From NCBI RefSeq assembly GCF_025716875.1, contig NZ_JAOVZB010000006.1, forward strand, positions 205,054 to 269,053: 64,000 bases of DNA. The letters run 5' to 3'. The stretch comes from Marinomonas sargassi (GTDB taxonomy: Bacteria > Pseudomonadota > Gammaproteobacteria > Pseudomonadales > Marinomonadaceae). The notes below the pieces were generated by a model. It saw only the letters and a list, made by a program, of their open reading frames with translations, searched no databases and was not told where the DNA came from. Below, in pieces: positions 40,169-48,488 of this stretch. Positions within the stretch are counted from its first letter, which is position 1. Each line of letters opens with the position of its first letter. A program made the position numbers and the translations under genes.

Positions 40169-40801
40169 TTACTCTTCTATAGGGTAGCTAACAACACGAG
40201 CCATCGGCATCATCCCCTGCCCCACATTCATTGTTGATTGCTCAGCATGTTGTCGGAGATAGTGTTGTAACCTTATATTATCAGCTGGCATGGCATCTTG
40301 AAGCTCTAGTTCTGCTAGTGATATAGGTTCTTCTAAGCTATCCACGGAATCAGCACCTACAACATTCGTGATACCAATACCTTCTTCCACAGGTGAGAAC
40401 AAAGTGTTTCCACCAAAGATAACGACAAAACTCACACTAGCAGCGATAGCTAAGCTGGAAAAAATTGTCTTTAAAGACATATCTTTAGAGTTGTTTCCGC
40501 TTTGTTTTACAGCAGATATTGGCACCACGTTCACATTATCAGTTTCAATGTTTTCTTGCTTAGCAGCTTGCTCTGCATCAATTGCCTGAGTAACTCTATT
40601 GAAGAAAGAAGCATCACTTACCAAGGTTGAGGGGGTTTCGCCTTGTAAAGCACTGCGTACCAACTGATAGTTTTCTAATTGTTCATGCAGCTTTAAACTG
40701 TCAGCACTCAACAGTAACTCGATATCTTTATCTGTAGCTTCACCATCAAACATCGCTGAGAGACTAGAAGACAGCTCTTTCGGGGTGTTGTGTGTTGTCA
40801 T
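40169..40801 (-). CDS. rseA: anti-sigma-E factor RseA/MucA
   Basis: A 210-residue single-pass inner-membrane protein: an N-terminal cytoplasmic domain that binds sigma-E (LSAMFDGEATDKDIELLL), one hydrophobic segment near residues 110-130 (IFSSLAIAASVSFVVIFGG) and a periplasmic domain for RseB. Stress-triggered proteolysis frees the sigma factor. It starts just after rpoE, the usual order. No truncation like the mucoid mucA alleles is seen. Confidence 0.93.
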   Translation of the reverse strand: MTTHNTPKELSSSLSAMFDGEATDKDIELLLSADSLKLHEQLENYQLVRSALQGETPSTLVSDASFFNRVTQAIDAEQAAKQENIETDNVNVVPISAVKQSGNNSKDMSLKTIFSSLAIAASVSFVVIFGGNTLFSPVEEGIGITNVVGADSVDSLEEPISLAELELQDAMPADNIRLQHYLRQHAEQSTMNVGQGMMPMARVVSYPIEE

Positions 40802-40803
40802 CG

Positions 40804-41391
40804 TTATTCTCCTAACCCTGTTAGTGGTCGTATGTGCTTTTCTACTGCTTCTCTTGCTCGAAATATACGGGATCGAACTGTACCGACGGGACAGTCCATA
40901 ATAATAGAGATATCTTCATAACTTAGACCGTCAAATTCTCTCAGCGTTAGAGCACTACGTAACTCTTCAGGTAAGTTTTTTATCACTTGGTGTATCAAGG
41001 TTTCTAGGCGCTCACTATTCAATTTAGCATCAGGGCTAGCAATATCTGATAGCGCTTCATGTGCGCTATATATTTCATCATTATCTAACTCTACATCCGA
41101 CTCTGGCGGCCGTCTTGAGCGACTCACTAGATGATTTTTAGCTGTATTTACAGCTATTCGGTACAGCCATGTATAAAATGCACTATCACCTCGAAAATTA
41201 GAAATAGCCCTATACGCCTTAATAAAGCTTTCCTGAGCGACATCGAGAGCTTCACTTTTGTCGTGTACATAACGACTTACTAAACTCACAACTTTGTGCT
41301 GATATTTCAAAACCAACAAATCAAAAGCGCGCTTATCACCTTGCTGCACTTTTTCGACTAACGTCCAGTCAGAAGACGTTTCGTTTTGCAT
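40804..41391 (-). CDS. rpoE: RNA polymerase sigma factor RpoE/AlgU
   Basis: A 195-residue ECF sigma factor. It follows E. coli RpoE very closely (KYQHKVVSLVSRYVHD, ESFIKAYRAISNFRGDSAFYTWLYRIAVNTAKNHLV, then LREFDGLSYEDISIIMDCPVGTVRSRIFRAREAVEKH). It directs transcription of envelope-stress genes. The ATG at 41391 has GAGG five bases upstream, preferred to a GTG at 41397. It heads the rpoE-rseA-rseB-rseC-mucD run, and a candidate self-regulated promoter is upstream. Confidence 0.96.
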   Translation of the reverse strand: MQNETSSDWTLVEKVQQGDKRAFDLLVLKYQHKVVSLVSRYVHDKSEALDVAQESFIKAYRAISNFRGDSAFYTWLYRIAVNTAKNHLVSRSRRPPESDVELDNDEIYSAHEALSDIASPDAKLNSERLETLIHQVIKNLPEELRSALTLREFDGLSYEDISIIMDCPVGTVRSRIFRAREAVEKHIRPLTGLGE

Positions 41392-41445
41392 AGGCACCTC
41401 AAACTCAACCTTTATTTTTGTATTTGTGCCATTTTGTTAACAACA

Positions 41446-41473
41446 AAAGACAACAGCGAAACGAACGAGTTCC
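41446..41473 (-). promoter_or_regulatory. candidate sigma-E-dependent promoter of rpoE
   Basis: On the minus strand GGAACT (41473-41468), a 16-base spacer and GTCTTT (41451-41446) resemble the sigma-E consensus (GGAACTT, about 16, TCTAA/TCTGA). The -35 is strong, the -10 partial. It lies about 55 bases before the rpoE start. Confidence 0.55.
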
Positions 41474-41623
41474 CTAGTATCAACTAATAATAACAAAATA
41501 TATTTTGGCTTCGAGCATCGTGAAGACCAACAAATATTAACAACGTAACACCGGAAGGTATTCACTATTACGCACTAACAATAGTAACATTCTCCTCTTC
41601 GTTATCTAAATTAGATCCAAATC

Positions 41624-43288
41624 ATGAGTCAACACTATCAACACGACATTGTCATCATAGGCGCTGGTGCTGCTGGGCTAACCTTAGCGCTTGAATTAGC
41701 GAATCAGCACAAGGTCGCAATTTTAACCAAAGCAGATATCCGCGAAGGTGCAACTTTATATGCGCAAGGCGGTGTTGCTGCCGTCTTATCCGACAAAGAT
41801 ACGATTGACTCACATATAAATGACACTATTGATGCAGGTGTAGAATTAGGTGACCCAGAGGCCATTCGCTTTACCGTAGAACATTCTAAAGCCAGCATTG
41901 ATTGGCTGATTGAACAAGGCGTACCTTTTACTCGCTACGGCGAAGGCGATGAATATCACCTCACCAAAGAAGGTGGGCATAGTCACCGACGCATAATACA
42001 CAGCGCAGACGCTACTGGCTTAGCCATTTCTAAAACCCTTATTAGTAACGCATCTTCACACCCTAACATCGACTTTTTCCCAGACCGAGTTGCTATTGAT
42101 GTTATCACCTCAAAGAAACTAGGCTTGAGTGGTGATAATCGAGCAGTCGGCATATACGCACTCAATACCAAAAACGATACTATCGAGGTATTCCACGGAT
42201 CTTTTGTCTCCCTCGCTTGTGGCGGCAGCAGCAAGGTATACCTTTACACAAGCAATCCAGATACAGCATCGGGTGACGGCATCGCCATGGCTTGGCGAGC
42301 TGGCTGCCGAGTAGCAAATATGGAATTCAACCAATTCCACCCCACTTGTCTCTACAATGCGCAAGCAAAAACCTTCTTGATATCTGAGGCTGTTAGAGGC
42401 GAAGGTGGAAGGTTATTACTACCTGATGGCACACGATTTATGCACAAGTTCGACAATAGGGCCGAACTCGCACCACGTGACATAGTTGCTAGAGCTATAG
42501 ACCACGAAATGAAGCGCTTGGGTGTTAACCATGTACTGTTAGATATTTCTCACAAGGACTCAGCCTTCATCCAAGAGCACTTTCCAACCATCTACAAGCG
42601 CTGCTTAGAATATAATTTAGATATGACAAAGCAAGCCATCCCTGTTGTACCAGCAGCCCACTACACATGTGGCGGGGTTAAAGTAAATCAACAAGGGGAA
42701 ACCGATATCAAAGGCCTTTATGCTATTGGGGAAACGGCCTATACAGGACTACATGGTGCCAATAGGCTGGCCAGCAACTCATTATTAGAATGCATCGTTT
42801 ACGCTCGCTCGGCAGCGCAAAATATTTTAACAAGCACTCAAAAGGCTCAAAAGGCTCAAAAGGCTCAAAAGGCTCAAAAGGCTCAAAAGGCTCAAAAGGC
42901 TCAAAATATATCAATACCTGATTGGGATGAAAGTAAAGTAACAGACTCGGACGAAGATGTTGTCATTGCTCATAATTGGCAGGAGTTAAGGCGTTTCATG
43001 TGGGACTATGTGGGCATTGTCAGATCAGACAAAAGACTGCTTAGAGCAAAACATAGGGTTGACCTATTACTCTCTGAAATAGATGAGTTTTATTCGAATT
43101 ACAAAGTATCGAATGATCTACTAGAATTGCGTAATCTTGCCATGGTCGCTGATTTAATTATTCGCTCCGCCATGACTCGAAAAGAAAGTAGAGGACTCCA
43201 CTTCAATCTTGATTATCCTGAAAAATCAGAACATAGCTCTCCAACAATACTAACCCCAGAGCAGCCATCCAAGAAAACATATACATAA
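41624..43288 (+). CDS. nadB: L-aspartate oxidase
   Basis: A 554-residue FAD enzyme that oxidises L-aspartate to iminoaspartate, the first step of NAD synthesis. The dinucleotide motif IIGAGAAGLTLALEL is at the N-terminus, followed by EGATLYAQGGVAA, the substrate motif EGGHSHRRIIHSADATG and HGANRLASNSLLEC. Residues 406-426 are seven perfect QKA repeats, which lie between the flavin core and the C-terminal helical domain (WQELRRFMWDYVGIVRS) and make it slightly longer than E. coli NadB (540). It diverges from rpoE, as in many gammaproteobacteria, and converges on ygfX-sdhE. Confidence 0.95.
   Translation: MSQHYQHDIVIIGAGAAGLTLALELANQHKVAILTKADIREGATLYAQGGVAAVLSDKDTIDSHINDTIDAGVELGDPEAIRFTVEHSKASIDWLIEQGVPFTRYGEGDEYHLTKEGGHSHRRIIHSADATGLAISKTLISNASSHPNIDFFPDRVAIDVITSKKLGLSGDNRAVGIYALNTKNDTIEVFHGSFVSLACGGSSKVYLYTSNPDTASGDGIAMAWRAGCRVANMEFNQFHPTCLYNAQAKTFLISEAVRGEGGRLLLPDGTRFMHKFDNRAELAPRDIVARAIDHEMKRLGVNHVLLDISHKDSAFIQEHFPTIYKRCLEYNLDMTKQAIPVVPAAHYTCGGVKVNQQGETDIKGLYAIGETAYTGLHGANRLASNSLLECIVYARSAAQNILTSTQKAQKAQKAQKAQKAQKAQKAQNISIPDWDESKVTDSDEDVVIAHNWQELRRFMWDYVGIVRSDKRLLRAKHRVDLLLSEIDEFYSNYKVSNDLLELRNLAMVADLIIRSAMTRKESRGLHFNLDYPEKSEHSSPTILTPEQPSKKTYT
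42839..42901 (+). repeat. nadB: seven perfect 9-bp tandem repeats inside nadB
   Basis: CAAAAGGCT is repeated seven times without a mismatch, coding (Gln-Lys-Ala)7. An eighth partial unit follows. Copy changes would alter protein length but not the frame. Confidence 0.98.
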
Positions 43289-43294
43289 ACGATC

Positions 43295-43720
43295 TCAACC
43301 TTTCTGGTCTTTATTAGGGTTCAGTAAAATTTGTTGCGCAGCAAAGGACCTTAATATGGCATAGTTATCTTTCGATACACTGTCTCGGAAGATAACTACA
43401 TAATTCGGATACCATTTTTTAGGTGCATTTATAAAGGAAGTCACTCGGGCTACTAAATAAACACCGTTAGCTCGGATAAAAGCCACCCTTTGTAGCTGAC
43501 CTTTACCTTCTACGAAAGCGCCCTGTTCATCGATACCAATTTGCTTATAAGGTGATTGAAAAATGAGGGCGAAGAGCAATACAACAAGAAGAACTGTGAA
43601 CTGCATGTAGTATGGCAACCAATGCACTTGTATAAGCGCAGCACAAACAATAATAGCAAAAAGCCATAAGCTACAGCTCAGTTTTGAACATTTTAACCGA
43701 CTAGCTTTTAGGCTGAACAC
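43295..43720 (-). CDS. ygfX: YgfX-like (CptA-type) membrane protein
   Basis: A 141-residue protein with two adjacent hydrophobic segments near residues 17-33 and 38-55, then a soluble C-terminal domain. It is encoded directly behind sdhE and overlaps it by 20 bases, which is the usual sdhE-ygfX arrangement. E. coli YgfX was described as a toxin affecting MreB and FtsZ with SdhE/CptB as antitoxin, but the pair is now seen mainly in terms of flavinylation. I base the name on topology and context more than on a clear motif. Confidence 0.78.
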   Translation of the reverse strand: MFSLKASRLKCSKLSCSLWLFAIIVCAALIQVHWLPYYMQFTVLLVVLLFALIFQSPYKQIGIDEQGAFVEGKGQLQRVAFIRANGVYLVARVTSFINAPKKWYPNYVVIFRDSVSKDNYAILRSFAAQQILLNPNKDQKG

Positions 43721-43967
43721 GGGTAACTATTATATCGACAATGCGTGCTAGGTCATCATCTTGTGGTACTTCTTTTTGCATAAACCATAGAAATAAATCT
43801 TGATCTTCACATTCTATCAGTTTGTAAAAGCGAGCCTGATCGGCTTCTTCAAGAGTCAAAAAAACCTCATCTAAAAAAGGTTCTAATAACAGATCTAATT
43901 CCAACATTCCTCGGCGACAATTCCACTTCAAACGCTTAAAGTTAAATGTGTCTTCAGCTTCTTTCAT
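43701..43967 (-). CDS. sdhE: FAD assembly factor SdhE
   Basis: An 88-residue protein, exactly the family length, with the RGMLELD motif at residues 19-25 needed for covalent FAD attachment to succinate dehydrogenase and fumarate reductase. FLTLEEADQARFYKLIECEDQDLFLWF is the conserved helical core. The ATG at 43967 has AAGGTG six bases upstream; a GTG at 43991 is rejected. It overlaps ygfX and sits beside nadB, another flavoprotein gene of the succinate dehydrogenase fold. Confidence 0.93.
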   Translation of the reverse strand: MKEAEDTFNFKRLKWNCRRGMLELDLLLEPFLDEVFLTLEEADQARFYKLIECEDQDLFLWFMQKEVPQDDDLARIVDIIVTRVQPKS

Positions 43968-44176
43968 AACAACACCTTCAATTTTTTTCACATTATATCT
44001 ATTTATTCATAAAAAAACGAAAACAGCTTCTACACTTAATAGGCTCAATGTAAAAACTTATCTGAAATTGACTTCTTTTGTTAACCATTTGTAAAAGTGA
44101 AACAAAATAGTACAATAAGTGGCGTTTTATGTATTAACAGGTCAATTAAAAAATAGCCTAATATAAATCCCAATTG

Positions 44177-44190
44177 GAAGTTAGCTTCCA
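44177..44190. promoter_or_regulatory. inverted repeat upstream of the polyol operon
   Basis: GGAAG-TTAG-CTTCC lies about 55 bases before the binding-protein start and might be part of an operator. AraC-type activators usually bind direct repeats, so this is a weak suggestion. The rest of the 277-base gap is AT-rich with no convincing promoter. Confidence 0.3.
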
Positions 44191-44244
44191 AGATATTAGG
44201 TAAATTGACATAAAAACAATAACACCCTTACAGGGAGACAACCT

Positions 44245-45564
44245 ATGAAAAGCCTTACCAAAAACACCCTATCCTATGCGGTATCTATTGCTGCATCATT
44301 AACAGCAGCAAGCTCAACCTTCGCAGAAACAATCACAGTGGCAACTGTAAACAACGGCCATATGATTGAAATGCAAAAGTTGACGCCTGAATTTGAAAAA
44401 GCTAACCCTGGTATCAAAGTTAAATGGGTAACTCTAGAAGAAGGTATTCTTCGTCAAAACGTAACCCAAGACATCGCTAACAAAAGCGGACTTTATGATG
44501 TAATGACAATCGGCATGTACGAAGCACCTATTTGGGGCGATCGCGGCTGGTTAACACCTATCGACACAAGTGGCGCATATGATGTAGAAGATATCCTACC
44601 ATCTATTCGTCAAGGTCTTTCACATGAAGGCACTCTATATGGTGCTCCTTTCTATGGTGAAAGCTCAATGGTTATGTACCGTAAAGATCTAGTTAAAGAA
44701 ACTGGCATGACAGTCAGCGACCGTGATAGCTGGGAACACATACGTGATGTCGTAGCCGCTATGCACAAACCTAATGACGGCGTATACGGTATCTGTCTAC
44801 GTGGTAAAGCGGGTTGGGGCGATAATATGGCCCTTATGACTACGATCGCAAACTCTTTCGGTGCTCGTTGGTTTGATGAAGGTTGGAAACCGCAACTAGA
44901 GTCAGCTGAATGGAAGAACGCCGTTTCTTTCTATGTTGACCTTCTAAGTAAGTATGGTCCTCCAGGTTCAAGCAGCAACAGCTTTAACGAAAGCTTAGCT
45001 TTGTTTAACGAAGGTAAGTGTGGCATGTGGATTGATGCAACTATCGCAGCATCTTTCGTAACAGATCCAAAACAAAGTAAAGTTGCTGATCAAGTTGGTT
45101 TCGCACAATCTCCTATCAGCGCAACAGAAAAAGGAGCTAACTGGCTTTGGTCTTGGTCTCTAGCAATTCCTGCAGCGACTAAACAAGCTGATGCAGCTCA
45201 GAAATTTGTACGTTGGGCAACATCTAAAGAGTATATTGAGCTAGTAGGTAAAACGAATGGCTGGGCAGCAGTACCAACAGGTACACGTTCAAGCACTTAC
45301 GCTAACCCTAAGTTCCAAGCAGCAGCCGTCTTTGCTGAAGCTGAGTTGAAAGCTATTAACTCTGCAGATCCAACTGACAGCACGCTGAAACCATCTCCAT
45401 ATGTTGGCGTACAATTCGCCGCTATTCCTGAGTTCCAAGCTATTGGTACAACTGCAGGACAAATGATCTCTGGTGCCCTATCAGGTTCAATGTCTGTAGA
45501 TCAAGCTTTGAAATCTGCGAATAACTCTGCAAATCGTCAAATGCGTCAAGCTGGTTACTACTAG
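44245..45564 (+). CDS. polyol ABC transporter substrate-binding protein (MtlE/SmoE type)
   Basis: A 439-residue periplasmic sugar-alcohol receptor with a signal peptide (about residues 1-27, ending TFA-ET). The sequence (WVTLEEGILRQNVTQDIANKSGLYDVMTIGMYEAPIWG, YGAPFYGESSMVMYRKDL, GVYGICLRGKAGWGDNM) is that of the mannitol/sorbitol/arabitol group. It is the first gene of a cluster with two permeases, an ATPase and a polyol dehydrogenase. A strong hairpin after it probably keeps its mRNA more abundant than the rest. Confidence 0.9.
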   Translation: MKSLTKNTLSYAVSIAASLTAASSTFAETITVATVNNGHMIEMQKLTPEFEKANPGIKVKWVTLEEGILRQNVTQDIANKSGLYDVMTIGMYEAPIWGDRGWLTPIDTSGAYDVEDILPSIRQGLSHEGTLYGAPFYGESSMVMYRKDLVKETGMTVSDRDSWEHIRDVVAAMHKPNDGVYGICLRGKAGWGDNMALMTTIANSFGARWFDEGWKPQLESAEWKNAVSFYVDLLSKYGPPGSSSNSFNESLALFNEGKCGMWIDATIAASFVTDPKQSKVADQVGFAQSPISATEKGANWLWSWSLAIPAATKQADAAQKFVRWATSKEYIELVGKTNGWAAVPTGTRSSTYANPKFQAAAVFAEAELKAINSADPTDSTLKPSPYVGVQFAAIPEFQAIGTTAGQMISGALSGSMSVDQALKSANNSANRQMRQAGYY

Positions 45565-45577
45565 TAAACAGCCCCTT

Positions 45578-45612
45578 AAAGTTAGAGGTAGAGTTCTTCT
45601 ACCTCTAACTTT
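45578..45612 (+). promoter_or_regulatory. strong intercistronic hairpin after the binding-protein gene
   Basis: AAAGTTAGAGGTAGA (45578-45592) pairs without mismatch with TCTACCTCTAACTTT (45598-45612) around a five-base loop. No T-run follows, so it is probably a 3'-end stabiliser or partial attenuator between the receptor and permease genes. Confidence 0.8.
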
Positions 45613-45672
45613 CATTTGCTTACGTTTATTCCATAAGCAACTCTCTTCTGCTAATCATAAGGGACTTATAAT

Positions 45673-46533
45673 ATGAAGCGCTCTATCACCCGTTTATTAA
45701 TGGCGCCGTCTGTCATCCTGCTATTGATATGGATGATCATTCCTTTGTCAATGACAATTTATTTCTCGACGATACGCTATAACTTGCTGTATCCAGGTCA
45801 GAATAATTTTGTTGGTCTATTAAACTTTGAATTTTTCATCACTGACCCAGGGTTCATTCCGGCTGTATCTAATACCTTAATATTACTTTCAACAGTATTA
45901 ATTATTACCGTGGTACTTGGTGTTGCATTATCAGCGTTAATTGACAAACCATTCTTTGGCCAAGGTATTGTTCGTGTATTACTCATTTCGCCATTCTTCA
46001 TCATGCCGACAGTTAACGCATTGATTTGGAAGAATATGATGATGAACCCTGTATACGGTATCTTTGCATGGATATCCAACTCCCTCGGACTGGAACCCAT
46101 AGACTGGCTATCCACATACCCCTTAATGTCCGTCATTATCATGGTGAGCTGGCAGTGGTTACCTTTTGCTATCCTTGTATTTGTTACGGCACTACAGTCT
46201 CAAGACACTGAACAAAAAGAAGCGGCTCAAATGGATGGCGCGACAGGCTGGCATATATTCCGCTACCTAACAATTCCTCATCTGTATCGTCCTATTGCTG
46301 TCGTTGTAATGATTGAAACTATTTTCTTACTGGCTGTTTTTGCAGAAATCTTTGTATCAACAGGTGGTGGTCCAGGTTATGACAGTACAAACTTGGCTTA
46401 CTTAATATACAACCAAGCTCTTCTTCAATATGACGTTGGTGTCGCTTCTGCCGGTGGTTTATTTGCCGTATTGCTTGCCAATATCGTAGCCTTTTTCTTA
46501 ATTCGTGCCGTTGGCAAAAACTTAACGGTGTGA
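45673..46533 (+). CDS. polyol ABC transporter permease (MtlF/SmoF type)
   Basis: A 286-residue inner-membrane permease of the carbohydrate uptake 1 family with six hydrophobic segments. The EAA loop that docks on the ATPase is EAAQMDGATGWHIFRYLTIPHL. An ATG at 45673 follows a TAAGGGA ribosome site. The second permease begins 10 bases after its end. Together with the MtlG-like subunit it forms the membrane channel of a polyol importer. Confidence 0.92.
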   Translation: MKRSITRLLMAPSVILLLIWMIIPLSMTIYFSTIRYNLLYPGQNNFVGLLNFEFFITDPGFIPAVSNTLILLSTVLIITVVLGVALSALIDKPFFGQGIVRVLLISPFFIMPTVNALIWKNMMMNPVYGIFAWISNSLGLEPIDWLSTYPLMSVIIMVSWQWLPFAILVFVTALQSQDTEQKEAAQMDGATGWHIFRYLTIPHLYRPIAVVVMIETIFLLAVFAEIFVSTGGGPGYDSTNLAYLIYNQALLQYDVGVASAGGLFAVLLANIVAFFLIRAVGKNLTV

Positions 46534-46543
46534 GGAGAATACG

Positions 46544-47374
46544 ATGACTCTTAATCAACAACGCAAATTCAAAACTTTTCTTACTGGCCTATTTGCATGG
46601 ACAGTAGCGCTAGTATTGTTTTTTCCAATTTTTTGGATGTTTATTACTTCTTTTAAAACTGAGCTTCAAGCGATATCTGTTCCTCCGTCGCTCTTTTTTG
46701 AACCTACACTAGAGAACTTTTCTATCGTGCAAGAGCGTAGTAATTACATCCATCACGCTATCAACTCAGTGATAACGTCTTTTGGATCCACACTTATAGC
46801 TCTAATTATTGCCGTTCCAGCCGCTTTCTCTATGGCATTCTTCCCAGGTAAGCGAACTAAAGATATCCTTCTTTGGATGCTTTCAACGAAAATGCTACCA
46901 GCTGTAGGCGTACTTGTACCTATCTACATTTTAAGCCGTGATGCTGGATTGCTAGACACTCGAACTGCTTTGGTCATTATTTTCACTCTAATGAACCTAC
47001 CAATCATCGTATGGATGCTTTTCTCTTACTTTAAAGATTTACCGAAAGAGATTCTTGAAGCCGCTCGCATGGATGGTGCAACACCTTGGGACGAAGTAGT
47101 GAAAGTAGTATTACCTTTGTCTGTAGGTGCAATTTCATCAACCGCTCTACTCTCCATTGTATTGTGTTGGAATGAAGCTTTCTGGTCTTTGAACTTAACT
47201 GCATCAGAAGCTGCACCATTAACAGCAATGATTGCCTCATATTCAAGCCCTGAAGGCTTATTCTGGGCCAAACTTTCTGCGGCCTCTACCTTAGCGTGTG
47301 CTCCAATCGTTATTTTCGGTTGGTTCTGTCAAAAACAACTCGTTCAAGGCCTTACTTTTGGCGCTGTAAAATAA
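46544..47374 (+). CDS. polyol ABC transporter permease (MtlG/SmoG type)
   Basis: A 276-residue inner-membrane permease, six hydrophobic segments, with the EAA loop EAARMDGATPWDEVVKVVLPL and the N-terminal FPIFWMFITSFKTELQA typical of the second subunit of sugar importers. A GAGGAG ribosome site precedes the ATG. It is followed 18 bases later by the ATPase gene. Confidence 0.92.
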   Translation: MTLNQQRKFKTFLTGLFAWTVALVLFFPIFWMFITSFKTELQAISVPPSLFFEPTLENFSIVQERSNYIHHAINSVITSFGSTLIALIIAVPAAFSMAFFPGKRTKDILLWMLSTKMLPAVGVLVPIYILSRDAGLLDTRTALVIIFTLMNLPIIVWMLFSYFKDLPKEILEAARMDGATPWDEVVKVVLPLSVGAISSTALLSIVLCWNEAFWSLNLTASEAAPLTAMIASYSSPEGLFWAKLSAASTLACAPIVIFGWFCQKQLVQGLTFGAVK

Positions 47375-47392
47375 TTAGAAGGAAGCTTTCAA

Positions 47393-48487
47393 ATGACATA
47401 TTTAGCAATTACAGAATTACAAAAGCACTACGATAACTACCACGCTCTTAGAGGTATTAACCTATCAATTGATGAAGGTGAATTCATCGTATTCGTTGGT
47501 CCATCTGGCTGTGGTAAATCAACACTTTTGAGAACCATTGCAGGGCTTGAGTCAAGCTCAGGCGGTACAATTGAACTGGATGGCCGAGATATTACAGAAC
47601 TTGCTTCATCTAAGCGTGATCTAGCTATGGTTTTCCAATCATATGCACTGTACCCACACATGACGGTTGCAGATAACCTTTCATTTGCATTACGTCTTGC
47701 AAAAGTGCCAGATGCAGAAATACAAGAAAAAGTACGTTCTGTGTCAGCTTCATTGCAACTAGATGCATTACTTGAGCGTAAACCAAAAGAGTTATCTGGT
47801 GGTCAACGACAGCGTGTTGCCATTGGTCGCGCTATTGTACGTCAACCAAAAGTATTCTTATTTGATGAGCCTTTGTCCAACCTAGATGCAGCACTACGAG
47901 TACAAATGCGCCTAGAGTTAGCTCGTCTTCATAAGAAACTTGGCACAACTATGATTTATGTAACCCATGACCAAGTAGAAGCGATGACCCTAGCTGACCG
48001 TGTAGTAATTTTAAATGCGGGACAAATTGAACAAGTTGGTACGCCTCTTGAACTTTATCGCCAACCAAATAGTCGCTTTGTTGCCGAGTTTATCGGTACA
48101 CCTAAAATGAATCTAATCCCTGCGGATAAGATCACTCGTAAAGACGACACCCTATCTTTAGACCTATTTGGCAATAACATCGACTTCCCAGCCAACCGAG
48201 TGAAAGGCAAGTTGCCTGAAACTGCAATTGTAGGTATTCGTCCAGAGCACTTAACTCTAGTCGAAGAAGGTGGCGATATTCAGGGCCGCATTGAATTGGT
48301 TGAGCATCTAGGATCGGAAGCTTATGCACATATTCAATTAGCTAACAATCAAACTATTATCGTGAAAGCTCTTGCTCGCAGCGAGTTGAACGATAACCAA
48401 GAAGTTAACATTAAAGTGGATGTTGCAGAGACTGTTCTTTTCAATGAAAGCGATCGTGTAATCTCTGTGATTCCTGAGGAAGTGTAA
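47393..48487 (+). CDS. polyol ABC transporter ATP-binding protein (MtlK/MsmK/UgpC type)
   Basis: A 364-residue ATPase of the sugar importer class. It has Walker A GPSGCGKST, Q-loop MVFQSYALYPHMTVADNL, signature LSGGQRQRVAIGRAIV, Walker B VFLFDEPLSNLD and switch VTHDQVEAMTLADR, then a C-terminal TOBE/MalK-type regulatory domain (about residues 240-360). Its stop codon is one base before the dehydrogenase start, so uptake and first oxidation are tightly coupled. Confidence 0.93.
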   Translation: MTYLAITELQKHYDNYHALRGINLSIDEGEFIVFVGPSGCGKSTLLRTIAGLESSSGGTIELDGRDITELASSKRDLAMVFQSYALYPHMTVADNLSFALRLAKVPDAEIQEKVRSVSASLQLDALLERKPKELSGGQRQRVAIGRAIVRQPKVFLFDEPLSNLDAALRVQMRLELARLHKKLGTTMIYVTHDQVEAMTLADRVVILNAGQIEQVGTPLELYRQPNSRFVAEFIGTPKMNLIPADKITRKDDTLSLDLFGNNIDFPANRVKGKLPETAIVGIRPEHLTLVEEGGDIQGRIELVEHLGSEAYAHIQLANNQTIIVKALARSELNDNQEVNIKVDVAETVLFNESDRVISVIPEEV

Positions 48488-48488
48488 T

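Noticed and set aside
42723..42914. Minus-strand open frame with EPF repeats
   Set aside because: It is the mirror of the nadB microsatellite; no ribosome site or homology.
41624..43967. Toxin-antitoxin system (YgfX/SdhE)
   Set aside because: The pair is better understood as a flavinylation factor and associated membrane protein, and it is a core gene pair; no further sign of a toxin module is present.
44205..44228. Sigma-70 promoter with TTGACA at 44205
   Set aside because: No acceptable -10 element lies 16-18 bases downstream, and the ribosome site is very near.
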